DNA of 64,000 bases, taken from assembly GCF_002954685.1 (NCBI RefSeq), contig NZ_MSCN01000001.1:3284961-3348960 (forward strand), written 5' to 3'. Source of the DNA: Polaribacter porphyrae. GTDB lineage: Bacteria > Bacteroidota > Bacteroidia > Flavobacteriales > Flavobacteriaceae. The position numbers were made by a program, and so were the translations under genes. The notes below the pieces were generated by a model, which saw only the letters and a program-made list of their open reading frames with translations, did not search any database and had not been told where the DNA came from. Positions 8,533 through 16,582 of the stretch are shown one piece after another. How positions within the stretch are numbered: the stretch's first letter is position 1; each line of letters begins with the position of its first letter.

Positions 8533-10239
8533 CTACTCTACAATGAGTTTTTTGAATCCTTTACCCTTTTCTGTAATAATCTCTAAATTATAAATACCCT
8601 TTGATAAGTTAGAAATGTTATAGTTATTACTATTTATAAACTCTGCAACTTTACCTCCTAATAAAGAATAAACTGTCACTTTTTTAATTGAATGTAAACT
8701 ACTTGAAAGTTGAAATGTAGTTTTTGCTGGATTTGGAAAAAGTATAATATTATTTTGAATGTTGATGTCTTCTGTAGAAAGTGTTTGAGATTCATTAACC
8801 CATATTTCACTATTTTTTCCTATTTCTCTTGCAAAAATGATATCTACATCTCCATCATTATCAATATCACCAATAGCTAATGATGTAGCGTTACTACAAA
8901 AAGGTACAGGTGATTCTTGAAAACTTGTGTTGTTTATATTTTCTAAAATAAGGTTTTCAGACATTCTTGCCAAAACAATATCAAAATCACCATCTTTATC
9001 AAGATCAGCAAATTTAGCTTGGTTTACTAAAGATACATTAGGCAAGATATTTAGTTCAGTATATGAAAGACCATCGCTTGTTGTATACAAGGCTATTTCT
9101 GAATTTGTTCCAATTCTTGATATTAAGATTTCTGGATAATTATCACCTGTAATTTCTGCAACGTCTATATGAAATGCTGTTTCATTTCTACCAAAAACTA
9201 TAGGGTTTGTTACAAAGTTTCTTGAGCCTAACCCTTTATAGATTTTAGGATTATCACTATCTTTCACGATAATAAAATCTTCTATTCCATCATTATCCAT
9301 ATCTGCTATATGTACACTAAATGCACTATCTTGGACACTCTGTAGAAAATCAAAATTTACAGTATTATTATTTGAAAAATAGTTATTTATAAAAACTCTC
9401 ATACTTTGATTGCTTACATTAACCAAATCATCAACACCATTTTTATCAAAATCAAAAACTTGCAATCCATAAGTAGCAAAAGATAATGTGAAAGGAGTAT
9501 TTGTTATTTCTGTAAATGCACCATTATTATCATTAATCCAAGGAGCACCTGGATTATTAACACTTGTGCTATTAATAATAAAATCTTCTTTAACGCCTGA
9601 ATTATTAAAATCGCCGACAACAACACTTCTTGTTGAAATATTTCCTGAAGTAGGAGTAGTAAATGCCACAGCAAAAGTACCTGAACCATTGTTAGTATAT
9701 ACTTCTGCACCAGTTGTTCCTGCTTTTGCTAAAACGAAATCTAAACCTGAGTTTTCATCAAATTCACCAAATTGAATACTTAATGATGAAGGTAGTGCTT
9801 GAGTACTTTTGGTAAAATTGATATGTGTAACACTACTATCATTGTCTAATATTTCAGTTGTAACTACTTGCGTACCATCTTCTTCACCATTTTGTACTGA
9901 AAATATTTCAAAATCTATGTATTCTGTACATTCGTAGATATTATCATCAACTATTGTAAATGTTTTAGAGGCAGACGTATCACCTGCTGGTATTGTAACA
10001 AATAATCCTTGAGAAGTATAATCTACGGCATAAATAGCTGTTCCAGGTAAAGAAAAACCCACTCTAATATCTTGTGAAGATATAATGTCGCTTGTTATAG
10101 TAATGTCTATAGTACCAACACCTTCTGTAACAGAAGTTGGACCAGATATCGTAATTTTTGGTTGCATCTCAGTACTATAACTTTTAAATGCAATCAGTAG
10201 AAAACTTAATAAGAAAAGTAAATTGTAATTTTTTATCAT
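8533..10239 (-). CDS. Calx-beta/FG-GAP repeat protein with T9SS sorting domain
   Basis: Secreted protein of 568 aa with a signal peptide (1-22, cut near SYST). Residues about 28-135 form a Calx-beta domain (SVTEGVGTIDITITS ... TFTIVDDNIYE). Four or more FG-GAP/VCBS calcium-binding repeats follow, seen as DFDKNGVDD, DMDNDGIEDFI, DLDKDGDFDIV and DIDNDGDVDII, consistent with an integrin-like beta-propeller. The C-terminal T9SS type A domain is ILFPNPAKTTFQLSS ... KGIYNLEIITEKGKGFKKLIVE, and its last 30 residues closely resemble those of the 591-aa neighbour. Operator copy C lies upstream, so it is probably co-regulated with the other two secreted proteins. Role inferred: surface adhesin or binding protein. 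Confidence 0.88.
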   Translation of the reverse strand: MIKNYNLLFLLSFLLIAFKSYSTEMQPKITISGPTSVTEGVGTIDITITSDIISSQDIRVGFSLPGTAIYAVDYTSQGLFVTIPAGDTSASKTFTIVDDNIYECTEYIDFEIFSVQNGEEDGTQVVTTEILDNDSSVTHINFTKSTQALPSSLSIQFGEFDENSGLDFVLAKAGTTGAEVYTNNGSGTFAVAFTTPTSGNISTRSVVVGDFNNSGVKEDFIINSTSVNNPGAPWINDNNGAFTEITNTPFTLSFATYGLQVFDFDKNGVDDLVNVSNQSMRVFINNYFSNNNTVNFDFLQSVQDSAFSVHIADMDNDGIEDFIIVKDSDNPKIYKGLGSRNFVTNPIVFGRNETAFHIDVAEITGDNYPEILISRIGTNSEIALYTTSDGLSYTELNILPNVSLVNQAKFADLDKDGDFDIVLARMSENLILENINNTSFQESPVPFCSNATSLAIGDIDNDGDVDIIFAREIGKNSEIWVNESQTLSTEDINIQNNIILFPNPAKTTFQLSSSLHSIKKVTVYSLLGGKVAEFINSNNYNISNLSKGIYNLEIITEKGKGFKKLIVE

Positions 10240-10271
10240 AATTGTGTTATGTTTTGAATAGTATCAATTAT

Positions 10272-10319
10272 CAAATATGATGTAAAAATTCATCTACTGT
10301 AGTACCTAAAATGGGTAGT
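10272..10319 (-). promoter_or_regulatory. operator copy C and promoter of the Calx-beta protein
   Basis: AGTACCTAAAATGGGTAGT at 10301-10319, one base off the consensus. The -7-like element CATATTTG ends at 10272 on the minus strand, exactly 29 nt away. Confidence 0.8.
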
Positions 10320-10339
10320 AAAATTGAATTATATTAGAA

Positions 10340-10452
10340 TTAATTTTCTAAAATCCATTTTTCCCAGTCTTTAGCAACATTATCCCAACCAAATTTTGAA
10401 GAGTCAATTTTTCCGTTTTTAATTGGGAAATAGTTATGCTCTAATCCTAAAT
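10340..10452 (-). pseudogene. 3' remnant of an unidentified gene
   Basis: On the minus strand this reads LGLEHNYFPIKNGKIDSSKF and continues through GWDNVAKDWEKWILEN to TAA at 10340. It is a plausible protein C-terminus with no start codon and no upstream part. It is cut exactly where the 205-bp element begins at 10453. The parent family was not recognised. Confidence 0.5.
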
Positions 10453-10657
10453 AACGTGAGTTCGACTTAAAAAATACTGTTAATTAGTTAGATAAGAATT
10501 TTGTTATATGAGATTGTTGTCATTTCGACTGAAATGGAGAAACCTTATACTAAATTTGAGATTTCTCAACTCCACTACGTTTCATTCGAAATGACAATAA
10601 TCTAATTGTCAATTAAATAACCTATAATAATTAGAAAAGTTATATCGAACTCATATT
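10453..10657. mobile_element. 205-bp MITE-like element, copy 2
   Basis: Gap-free match to 3006-3210. The left end AACGTGAGTTCGA (10453-10465) is the exact complement of the right end of copy 1, and its own right end is TCGAACTCATATT (10645-10657). The inner core 10519-10595 has perfect 10-bp ends GTCATTTCGA/TCGAAATGAC, shared with the repeat before pbpC. It sits between a gene tail and a transposase fragment, both broken at its edges. Confidence 0.78.
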
Positions 10658-10989
10658 GATTTACTAAATTTCTTTTTCTGCGGTTATAAACACTACGTTC
10701 TATTTTTTAGATATTGCTGTTGGAAGTTTTCTGAATAAATCATTTTCGCTATCAATACTCATAAATTCTGAAGTTAAAGTCAAACTTATGAGTTCTAAAT
10801 CACTCATTTTTGGTGTTCTCTTTTGATAAGGCAAGAGTTGTTCTTTTTATATTTTTCTTAAAACTTCCAATATTCTTTCGTAATTTGCCATTAAGTTGTT
10901 CATTATAAATGATTTGTGGTTAAATCAATATACTGATTTTCAGTGAAATGAACAACTTTTCCTTTTTAAATCATAATGCACAATAGGTT
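10658..10989 (-). pseudogene. IS982-family transposase remnant
   Basis: From ATG at 10903 (minus) the sequence reads MNNLMANYERILEVLRKI, a stop, then KEQLLPYQKRTPKMSDLELI, LTSEFMSIDSENDLFRKLP and, after a one-base shift in an A-run, KKIERSVYNRRKRNLVN. This order of motifs is the N-terminus of IS982-type transposases. The frame then runs into the 205-bp element, and the catalytic half is missing. TAACCTATTGTGCATT read from 10989 may be the original insertion-sequence end. Internal stop, frameshift and truncation show it is dead. Confidence 0.72.
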
Positions 10990-11006
10990 ATTAAAATTAA
11001 TATTGC

Positions 11007-11504
11007 CTAAATGCACAACAGATTAATTAAATCATCTATAGATACTTTGTTAACAATAATATTAGTATGTTTTAAATAGTTTGTTTTTTTAATAATTTCT
11101 TTTAAAGTTTCCATACTTAAACTATTAGTTTTATTAATGCGTTTGTGTATCTTATCTAAACCAAGGTTTTTCATATTAATAATATCACCTATGGTATTCA
11201 TTCGTTTATAATCTCTTCCTCGGTGATTTAATAATACTACTTTATCATTCTCGTGGTTCAATGTGATATCATCATACTTGTATATCACTTTTTTATCTTT
11301 ATACGTGTAGGTCTCTTTTTCTTGTTTTTGAAACACAGGCAAGAATGTTGATTTATAAAAATGCATATCTCCGTTATTGAAATAAATAAGTTGCCCAGAC
11401 TTATTACAGTATAGACCGTTTAACACATCGTTTTTAGATTGTCCTGAACATGAAGTTACTACAAGACTGAGACAAAAGACTATAACAAATTTTAAATTTT
11501 TCAT
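11007..11504 (-). CDS. putative lipoprotein, unknown family
   Basis: 165 aa with a lipoprotein signal (VVTSCSGQ, Cys at 19), so it is likely attached to the envelope after lipidation. The first part (NGLYCNKSGQLIYFNNGDMHFY, TYTYKDKKVIYKYDD) looks like a small beta-sheet domain. The last 60 residues are helical and basic. No family recognised. It starts 2 bp after the 536-aa gene and is the last gene of the operator D operon. Odd: the final codons (..NLLCI) lie in TAATCTGTTGTGCATTT, which resembles the insertion-sequence end at 10974-10989, so the C-terminus may have been altered by an insertion. Confidence 0.7.
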   Translation of the reverse strand: MKNLKFVIVFCLSLVVTSCSGQSKNDVLNGLYCNKSGQLIYFNNGDMHFYKSTFLPVFQKQEKETYTYKDKKVIYKYDDITLNHENDKVVLLNHRGRDYKRMNTIGDIINMKNLGLDKIHKRINKTNSLSMETLKEIIKKTNYLKHTNIIVNKVSIDDLINLLCI

Positions 11505-11506
11505 AA

Positions 11507-13117
11507 CTAATGTTTTATTTTACTACATAAAATACGTGTTCTTGAACCACTAGATCTATATTGAGGTGAGCTCCATCCACTTCCTGTGGGTCTTGATTCA
11601 AAACCATAATTATGATAAAAACAATAACCATCTGGATGTTTAGCAACCATAAAAGCATTTATTATTTTTCTCACTGGTTTCCCTAATTCATATTCAATTG
11701 TCCAATCTCTTTGCTCAATAATGGCGTCTACAAAAGTTTCTTGCCATCCTTTACTGTTCATATGAGCCATCATTTGTTGTTCAAGTGATGTATTATTTAT
11801 TCCAGCACTAGGTAATTCATTATCTTCTATATACTTGTCAATAAGCTTATTTTGTTCTTTTTCATAGAAATCTGGTCCTTTTCCTTGTGATAAATCAATT
11901 TTAAATTCAGTTTCAAATTCTTGATTAAAACCACTATAATCAACATGATCAAACTTCATTTTTAACTTCACTTCTCTAGCTGGTAAAGATGCTAATGCTC
12001 TCATAAAAATAACGGGTGTATAATTATGTACTTTTGCATATTGAGTTAGTTCTGAAGGAGATTTAGGCAATAAAATAAACTGAATATAACTTTGCCCTAA
12101 ATTGTTTCGATGTACAGTAATATCATCATGGAAAGCATAACTATCTATTTCCCATTTTTCAGCTTGACCTAACAAAGGATACCCATTTTCTTTAAAAAAT
12201 CTTAAGTTAAAATTGGTAACACCGTTTTTTGTAAAGTTAGCTGTCTTAAAGAGGTCTTTTAAAGTTCTACCAAAGTAAACAGTACCATAAATTGGTTCTC
12301 CCGTTTTAAATACTCTTTTAATATCTGATATGTTTTCAGAGCCTATTTTTAATGGTTTGGAAGATAATACCACTTTACCCAAGTTTTCTTTATGGAAAGC
12401 GCCAGTAATAGCACTAGACATCTCTGATTGAGAACTATCGATTACTTTATCAATAGCCTTAATAATTGCTTTAACATCTGTATTATCAAGACCTACAAAT
12501 GCATACAATGCTTCAGCTCTTTGTTTTAATTTTTTAGCCTTTTTAGTCGTAACCATTGGATTACTACTTCCTGACCTTGCTACAGTTTGATCTAATTGTG
12601 TCATAAATAAATCGAAAATACCGCCACTTTTCAAATATTCTGGAAACTCACTAATAACTTTATCTATTGTCTTGCTCTGAAAATCTAATTCTCCTTCGTT
12701 TTTCTTTTTTTCTAAAATGGATTGTATTTCTTTGAGGTTTATTTTTTTAGCATCTTTAAGCAATCTGTCATCCAAAAACACGTTGAGACCTCTATCTTTT
12801 GAGTAAGTTGAAATAGTGCTACTTAATTTTCTCCAAGACTCATAGTCAAAAGTATTTGCATTAAAAGAAGCTACTATTTTATCTGCTTCACTTGTATCAA
12901 AACTAGAATCTTTTGTTTTTATTTTTTTTAATTTTGTAACAACTCTATCAATATCAATAACACCTCCATTATTTTTTATTTGAACAGCTTTATTGAGTGT
13001 TTTAAGTATACGCTGGTAGTCTCTTTCCATTTTATTGTATGTTACTTTATTTTGTGAATGAATTCCCTGAACCATAATCATTAAAAGGAACAAGCATATT
13101 TTCGTTATGTATTTCAT
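11507..13117 (-). CDS. secreted protein of unknown function
   Basis: 536 aa with a signal peptide (1-21, cut before QNKVTYNK), so exported to the periplasm or beyond. There is no T9SS sorting domain or lipobox. Residues about 25-250 are charged and mainly helical (LNKAVQIKNNGGV, IDKVISEFPEYLKSG, LKQRAEALYAFVGL). Residues about 255-410 look beta-rich (FKTGEPIYGTVYFGRTLKDLF). The tail has aromatic and Gly/Ser-rich segments (HPDGYCFYHNYGFESRPTGS). No family recognised. It lies 26 bp downstream of the 185-aa class gene and 2 bp before the lipoprotein gene in a four-gene operon under operator D. Confidence 0.7.
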   Translation of the reverse strand: MKYITKICLFLLMIMVQGIHSQNKVTYNKMERDYQRILKTLNKAVQIKNNGGVIDIDRVVTKLKKIKTKDSSFDTSEADKIVASFNANTFDYESWRKLSSTISTYSKDRGLNVFLDDRLLKDAKKINLKEIQSILEKKKNEGELDFQSKTIDKVISEFPEYLKSGGIFDLFMTQLDQTVARSGSSNPMVTTKKAKKLKQRAEALYAFVGLDNTDVKAIIKAIDKVIDSSQSEMSSAITGAFHKENLGKVVLSSKPLKIGSENISDIKRVFKTGEPIYGTVYFGRTLKDLFKTANFTKNGVTNFNLRFFKENGYPLLGQAEKWEIDSYAFHDDITVHRNNLGQSYIQFILLPKSPSELTQYAKVHNYTPVIFMRALASLPAREVKLKMKFDHVDYSGFNQEFETEFKIDLSQGKGPDFYEKEQNKLIDKYIEDNELPSAGINNTSLEQQMMAHMNSKGWQETFVDAIIEQRDWTIEYELGKPVRKIINAFMVAKHPDGYCFYHNYGFESRPTGSGWSSPQYRSSGSRTRILCSKIKH

Positions 13118-13143
13118 TATAGTATGATTTGTTTTGTATTGAT

Positions 13144-13665
13144 TTATGAAAATATTTCTTGAGTAAGCTTATCCATTAAATAAAAAGATCTATTTCGCCC
13201 ATTTAGGGATGTAAATTCTTTTTTGTTACCCCAAATTAATTTTGCTCTACCTGAAACGTGGCTGAGCTCTTTTCCTGCAGAGTGTAATTGGTAATTAGAT
13301 TTATCAAGAATAAATATTGATTCTTGTTGTCCACCAACAATATCAATATTTCGTTTTCTTACACAAGAAATTACCTCTTTGGAAATATTGTTTTCAGTTA
13401 TAAAAACTGAATTTATATTTGGTACAGAAAATCTTAATGCTTTGGGTAACTTGAAGTCTTTATTAGCATTTTCTTTAGATTTTTTGTGGCATTTATTAAT
13501 CTTCTCGATAGATAAATTTTCTTCCAGTGTTACAAAATAGTAATCTGTATATTTTAAGAAGATAAAATTACTACCTGTTTTTTTAGCTAAAAAACTGGTT
13601 GCTGAAATTTCTGTTACAGAAAACCCCGAGTTTCTATAAAAAGTGATCATATTTTCTAACATCAT
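13144..13665 (-). CDS. hypothetical protein, unknown family
   Basis: 173 aa from the double ATG at 13665/13662 (MMLENMITFYRNSGFSV). A GTG at 13701 would add 12 hydrophobic residues. No signal peptide or membrane segment is present if the ATG is used, so it is probably cytoplasmic. Alternating beta and charged segments are seen (FIFLKYTDYYFVTLEENLS, SVFITENNISKEVISCVRKR, RAKLIWGNKKEF). No motif or family recognised. It is the second gene of the operator D operon, 48 bp after the 54-aa gene. Confidence 0.6.
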   Translation of the reverse strand: MMLENMITFYRNSGFSVTEISATSFLAKKTGSNFIFLKYTDYYFVTLEENLSIEKINKCHKKSKENANKDFKLPKALRFSVPNINSVFITENNISKEVISCVRKRNIDIVGGQQESIFILDKSNYQLHSAGKELSHVSGRAKLIWGNKKEFTSLNGRNRSFYLMDKLTQEIFS

Positions 13666-13713
13666 TATAAAAATAAATGGACTAAAAAAACCTAGTACCA
13701 CATTAGTATTGAA

Positions 13714-13878
13714 TTAAAAGTTAGAACGTATAGATTGTATTTCTACTCTAATATCATCACCAGTTTCATAAAGTCTTGATAACTCTTCTTTATCAATATT
13801 TTTTTTAGATTCTACTGCTTCAATTTGAGCAGTATTTAAATTAAGTAATGCATAAAGTGTCATTAAAATTGATACCAT
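13714..13878 (-). CDS. 54-aa small protein, first gene of the operator D operon
   Basis: ATG at 13878, TAA at 13714. The sequence begins MVSILMTLYALLNLNTAQIE, a weakly hydrophobic N-terminus that could be a poor signal peptide. A charged helix follows (SKKNIDKEELSRLYETGDDI). It is supported mainly by position. A perfect TACTTTTG promoter ends at 13907 and the operator lies a further 29 nt upstream, giving the same geometry as four annotated units. No homologue known to me. Confidence 0.55.
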   Translation of the reverse strand: MVSILMTLYALLNLNTAQIEAVESKKNIDKEELSRLYETGDDIRVEIQSIRSNF

Positions 13879-13906
13879 AATATTTGTATTTAAAGTATTA
13901 TAGTAT

Positions 13907-13954
13907 CAAAAGTATTTTATAATTTAATAGGTAGAACTACCTATTATGGGTAGT
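13907..13954 (-). promoter_or_regulatory. operator copy D and promoter of the unknown four-gene operon
   Basis: ACTACCTATTATGGGTAGT at 13936-13954. The minus-strand -7 element TACTTTTG is a perfect TAnnTTTG match and ends at 13907, 29 nt from the palindrome. The site starts 5 bp beyond the response regulator stop, so the operon has its own promoter separate from the kinase/regulator genes. A second short palindrome, GGTAGAACTACC, overlaps it. Confidence 0.85.
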
Positions 13955-13959
13955 AGTAA

Positions 13960-14577
13960 TTAAATTAGTTTTCTTTTAGAAGCTTCTCTTATCGCTTCTT
14001 CTTTTGTATGAACTTGTAGTTTGTCATATATATTTTTAATATGATATTTAATAGTGTTGATACTGATTTCTAAATTTAGTGCAATAGTTTTGTAGCTGTT
14101 GCCTAATGATAGCATAGTAATCACTTGAGTTTCTCTTTCCGTTAAAATAGTATCTGGAGCTTTCTTAAAAGATTCAACTACCATTTTTGCAATATTGATG
14201 CTCATAGGTGCACCACCATTTTGTAATTCATTCAAAGCTTCAATAAGTTTTTCTGAATTTGCATTTTTTGTAAGATAACCAGTTGCTCCTGCACAAAGTG
14301 CATCAAAAACATTTTTAGAATTCTCATATACAGTAACCATCATCACTTTTGTATTGGGTAACTTTTTTTTGATTTCTTTGGTACCTTTTATTCCATTCAT
14401 TCCTGGCAGTTCAATATCCATTAAAACAATCTCTGGCATATCGTCTTTTAAATATTGAAGAGCGTCTTCACAAGACAAATAAGCACCTACAAGATTGTAC
14501 TTTTTAGACGATTGAATAATTTGACTAAAAATATCGTTCAAAGGTTCATTATCTTCAATAATTATTACATTTATCAT
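13960..14577 (-). CDS. LuxR/NarL-type response regulator
   Basis: 205 aa. The receiver domain has the acidic pocket E8-D9 and phosphoacceptor D54 (VLMDIELPGMNG), and a conserved Lys in GYLTKNA. A linker of about 15 residues leads to a GerE/LuxR helix-turn-helix at about 141-205 (LTERETQVITMLSLGNSYKT, then NTIKYHIKNIYDKLQVHTKEEA). Regulators of this type bind inverted repeats as dimers. It is co-transcribed with the histidine kinase 4 bp upstream. Because the same palindrome precedes this operon and four neighbouring units, it is the obvious candidate to bind it, probably as activator (inference). Confidence 0.93.
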   Translation of the reverse strand: MINVIIIEDNEPLNDIFSQIIQSSKKYNLVGAYLSCEDALQYLKDDMPEIVLMDIELPGMNGIKGTKEIKKKLPNTKVMMVTVYENSKNVFDALCAGATGYLTKNANSEKLIEALNELQNGGAPMSINIAKMVVESFKKAPDTILTERETQVITMLSLGNSYKTIALNLEISINTIKYHIKNIYDKLQVHTKEEAIREASKRKLI

Positions 14578-14581
14578 AGTT

Positions 14582-16342
14582 TTATCTTATTGTGGCTTCA
14601 AAACGTACTTCAAAAAAATCATTTTTATTATCAAAAAAGATTTCTGCTCCAATTTTGTTCGCTCTATGTTTCATATTTTTTAGTCCATTTTTTTTATCAA
14701 GTTTATCAACATCAAACCCTTTCCCATTATCTTTTAAAGCCATTGTTAATTTGTTATAGTATTGAATAATAATGAAGTATGTTTCTGTTGCTTCTGAATG
14801 TTTGGCTACATTAGTCATAGCTTCTTTAAAAATTAGAATAATTTGTCTGTTCCAATAATAAGGTAGTTTGCAGTTTTTATCAATATTTTTTTCGATAAAA
14901 AAATCAATTTCAAAAGCCTTAAAAAAATCTTCTCCAAAATCAGAAATGTAAGTGACTACTTCTTCTAAATAATCACTTTTGGTATTTAAAGAAAACATAA
15001 AATCTCTAGTTTCTTTAAATAGTATATCAGAATCTTCTTTTATACCTTTCAATGCAGATTTTAACTTCTCTAAATTTATAGTATTATTTCTAATAAGATA
15101 ATCTGCCAAAACATTAATTCTAGCCAATTTGTTACCCATTCCATCGTGAAAATCTTGAGCTATATTTTCTCTTACTTTTTCTAGTTCTTTCTCTAATTTT
15201 TGCCTTTTTAATATTGATTTTTTTAAATCATTGTTCTTTTTCTTAAACTTTTTTAATTGGTATAAGATTAATAGTACAATCACAAAAAGAAAAACAAGAC
15301 TCCCAAAGAGAATGTAATTATTTTTATTAGAAATTGTCAAGTCTTTCTTTGAAGATTCTTGTTTTAAAATTAAATTCTCTTTTTCTTTTTTTTCTGTTTC
15401 GTATTTTTTTTCTAAATCTAATACAGTTTTTTGTTGATTAATATTAAAAATACTATCATTAAATTTTTTAGCTTTAATTAAAGCTTCAAGTGCCTTTTTA
15501 GATTTCCCTTGTTTTTGATAAATTTTACTGATTAGTTCATAATTTTCTGCGGCATTAATAAGCATTCCATTTTTTAAAATTAGCCCTAAACTTTGTTGTG
15601 CTTTTTGCAAAGCTTTTTTGTATTTCCCTTTATTATAGTAAGCTATTGAGGAAAAATAAAGAGAATTTTCATAAACAAATTGGCTAACATATTTTTTGTA
15701 AGTATTTTGTAAACTATCTGCATAAATTAAAGCATTGTTATAGTCTTTTTTATGAAGATAACTTTCTGATAGGGTATTTATAGCTGTTCCAATGCCAACA
15801 CTATCTTTTAATTTTGTTGCCTTGTAATATGATAAATTAACATATTTATATGAACTATCAATCTCTTTTAAATAGTAGTAAGTATAGCCAATATTATGAA
15901 GCAATATCGTATTCCACCTTGCATTTAAAGATTCTGGACAAAAATTTAATGCTTTCTTTTTTAAATCTAGAGATTCTTTATATTTTCCTGCATTATTTAA
16001 TATCAGACTCATATTGTTATAAAGTTTTGATATTGCTAAAGAATCGTTTATTATTTCGTAACTTTTTACTGCATCAATCCATAATTTCATTGCATTATCA
16101 TATTTCCCTATGTCATAAAAATGGCTTCCAGATAGATGATTTATTCGCGCATTTAAAGAATCTTGCTTTTCAGGAATTCTGATTTTTTTAATTGAATCAA
16201 ATAATAAATCAATTCCATCTTTTTTGTTTGATAGAATTTTCTTTACTATTTTTTTATCAAGCTTTTCAAATTCAAGTAGATGCTCTTGTGATAGAATTAA
16301 TAGAGGGCAAATTGAGTATAAGATTAAAATAATTCTTTTCAT
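14582..16342 (-). CDS. TPR-containing sensor histidine kinase (HisKA_3 type)
   Basis: 586 aa membrane kinase. A signal peptide (1-18) is followed by a periplasmic sensor of about 310 residues made of TPR repeats (for example NNMSLILNNAGKYKESLDLKKKAL, LHNIGYTYYYLKEIDSS). One membrane segment lies near 340-362 (NYILFGSLVFLFVIVLLILYQL), then a coiled coil. The HisKA_3 box is DFHDGMGN with phosphorylated H399. The ATPase domain carries DNGKGFD near 538 and NGLKNMKHRA. This layout is common in Bacteroidota, paired with LuxR-type regulators. Operator copy E lies upstream, suggesting autoregulation. The signal sensed by the TPR domain is unknown. Confidence 0.92.
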   Translation of the reverse strand: MKRIILILYSICPLLILSQEHLLEFEKLDKKIVKKILSNKKDGIDLLFDSIKKIRIPEKQDSLNARINHLSGSHFYDIGKYDNAMKLWIDAVKSYEIINDSLAISKLYNNMSLILNNAGKYKESLDLKKKALNFCPESLNARWNTILLHNIGYTYYYLKEIDSSYKYVNLSYYKATKLKDSVGIGTAINTLSESYLHKKDYNNALIYADSLQNTYKKYVSQFVYENSLYFSSIAYYNKGKYKKALQKAQQSLGLILKNGMLINAAENYELISKIYQKQGKSKKALEALIKAKKFNDSIFNINQQKTVLDLEKKYETEKKEKENLILKQESSKKDLTISNKNNYILFGSLVFLFVIVLLILYQLKKFKKKNNDLKKSILKRQKLEKELEKVRENIAQDFHDGMGNKLARINVLADYLIRNNTINLEKLKSALKGIKEDSDILFKETRDFMFSLNTKSDYLEEVVTYISDFGEDFFKAFEIDFFIEKNIDKNCKLPYYWNRQIILIFKEAMTNVAKHSEATETYFIIIQYYNKLTMALKDNGKGFDVDKLDKKNGLKNMKHRANKIGAEIFFDNKNDFFEVRFEATIR

Positions 16343-16367
16343 TTCTAATAATGAATCTTTCTAATAA

Positions 16368-16414
16368 TAAAGGTAATAATTTTCTATACCAAATTACTAC
16401 CTAAAATGAGTAGG
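16368..16414 (-). promoter_or_regulatory. operator copy E and promoter of the kinase/regulator operon
   Basis: ACTACCTAAAATGAGTAGG at 16396-16414, the most degenerate of the five copies. A -7-like element TACCTTTA ends at 16368, 28 nt away and 26 nt before the kinase start codon. Confidence 0.68.
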
Positions 16415-16582
16415 ACTATCTTATACAATATAATGTATAAGTACAGGACATATAAAAAAGTGATTTTTTTGAATTATACTTTACTAAAAGTAAACATCTT
16501 TACATTTTTCTTAACGTAAAATCATCATATTTTTAACATATTTGTAAACTTTTGAATTTCTAACCATTAGATTCTTTTTTAG

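Noticed and set aside
10519..10595. Palindromic core considered as a tRNA or structured RNA gene
   Set aside because: It has no cloverleaf features or conserved tRNA bases. The same sequence recurs in another intergenic region as a mobile repeat.
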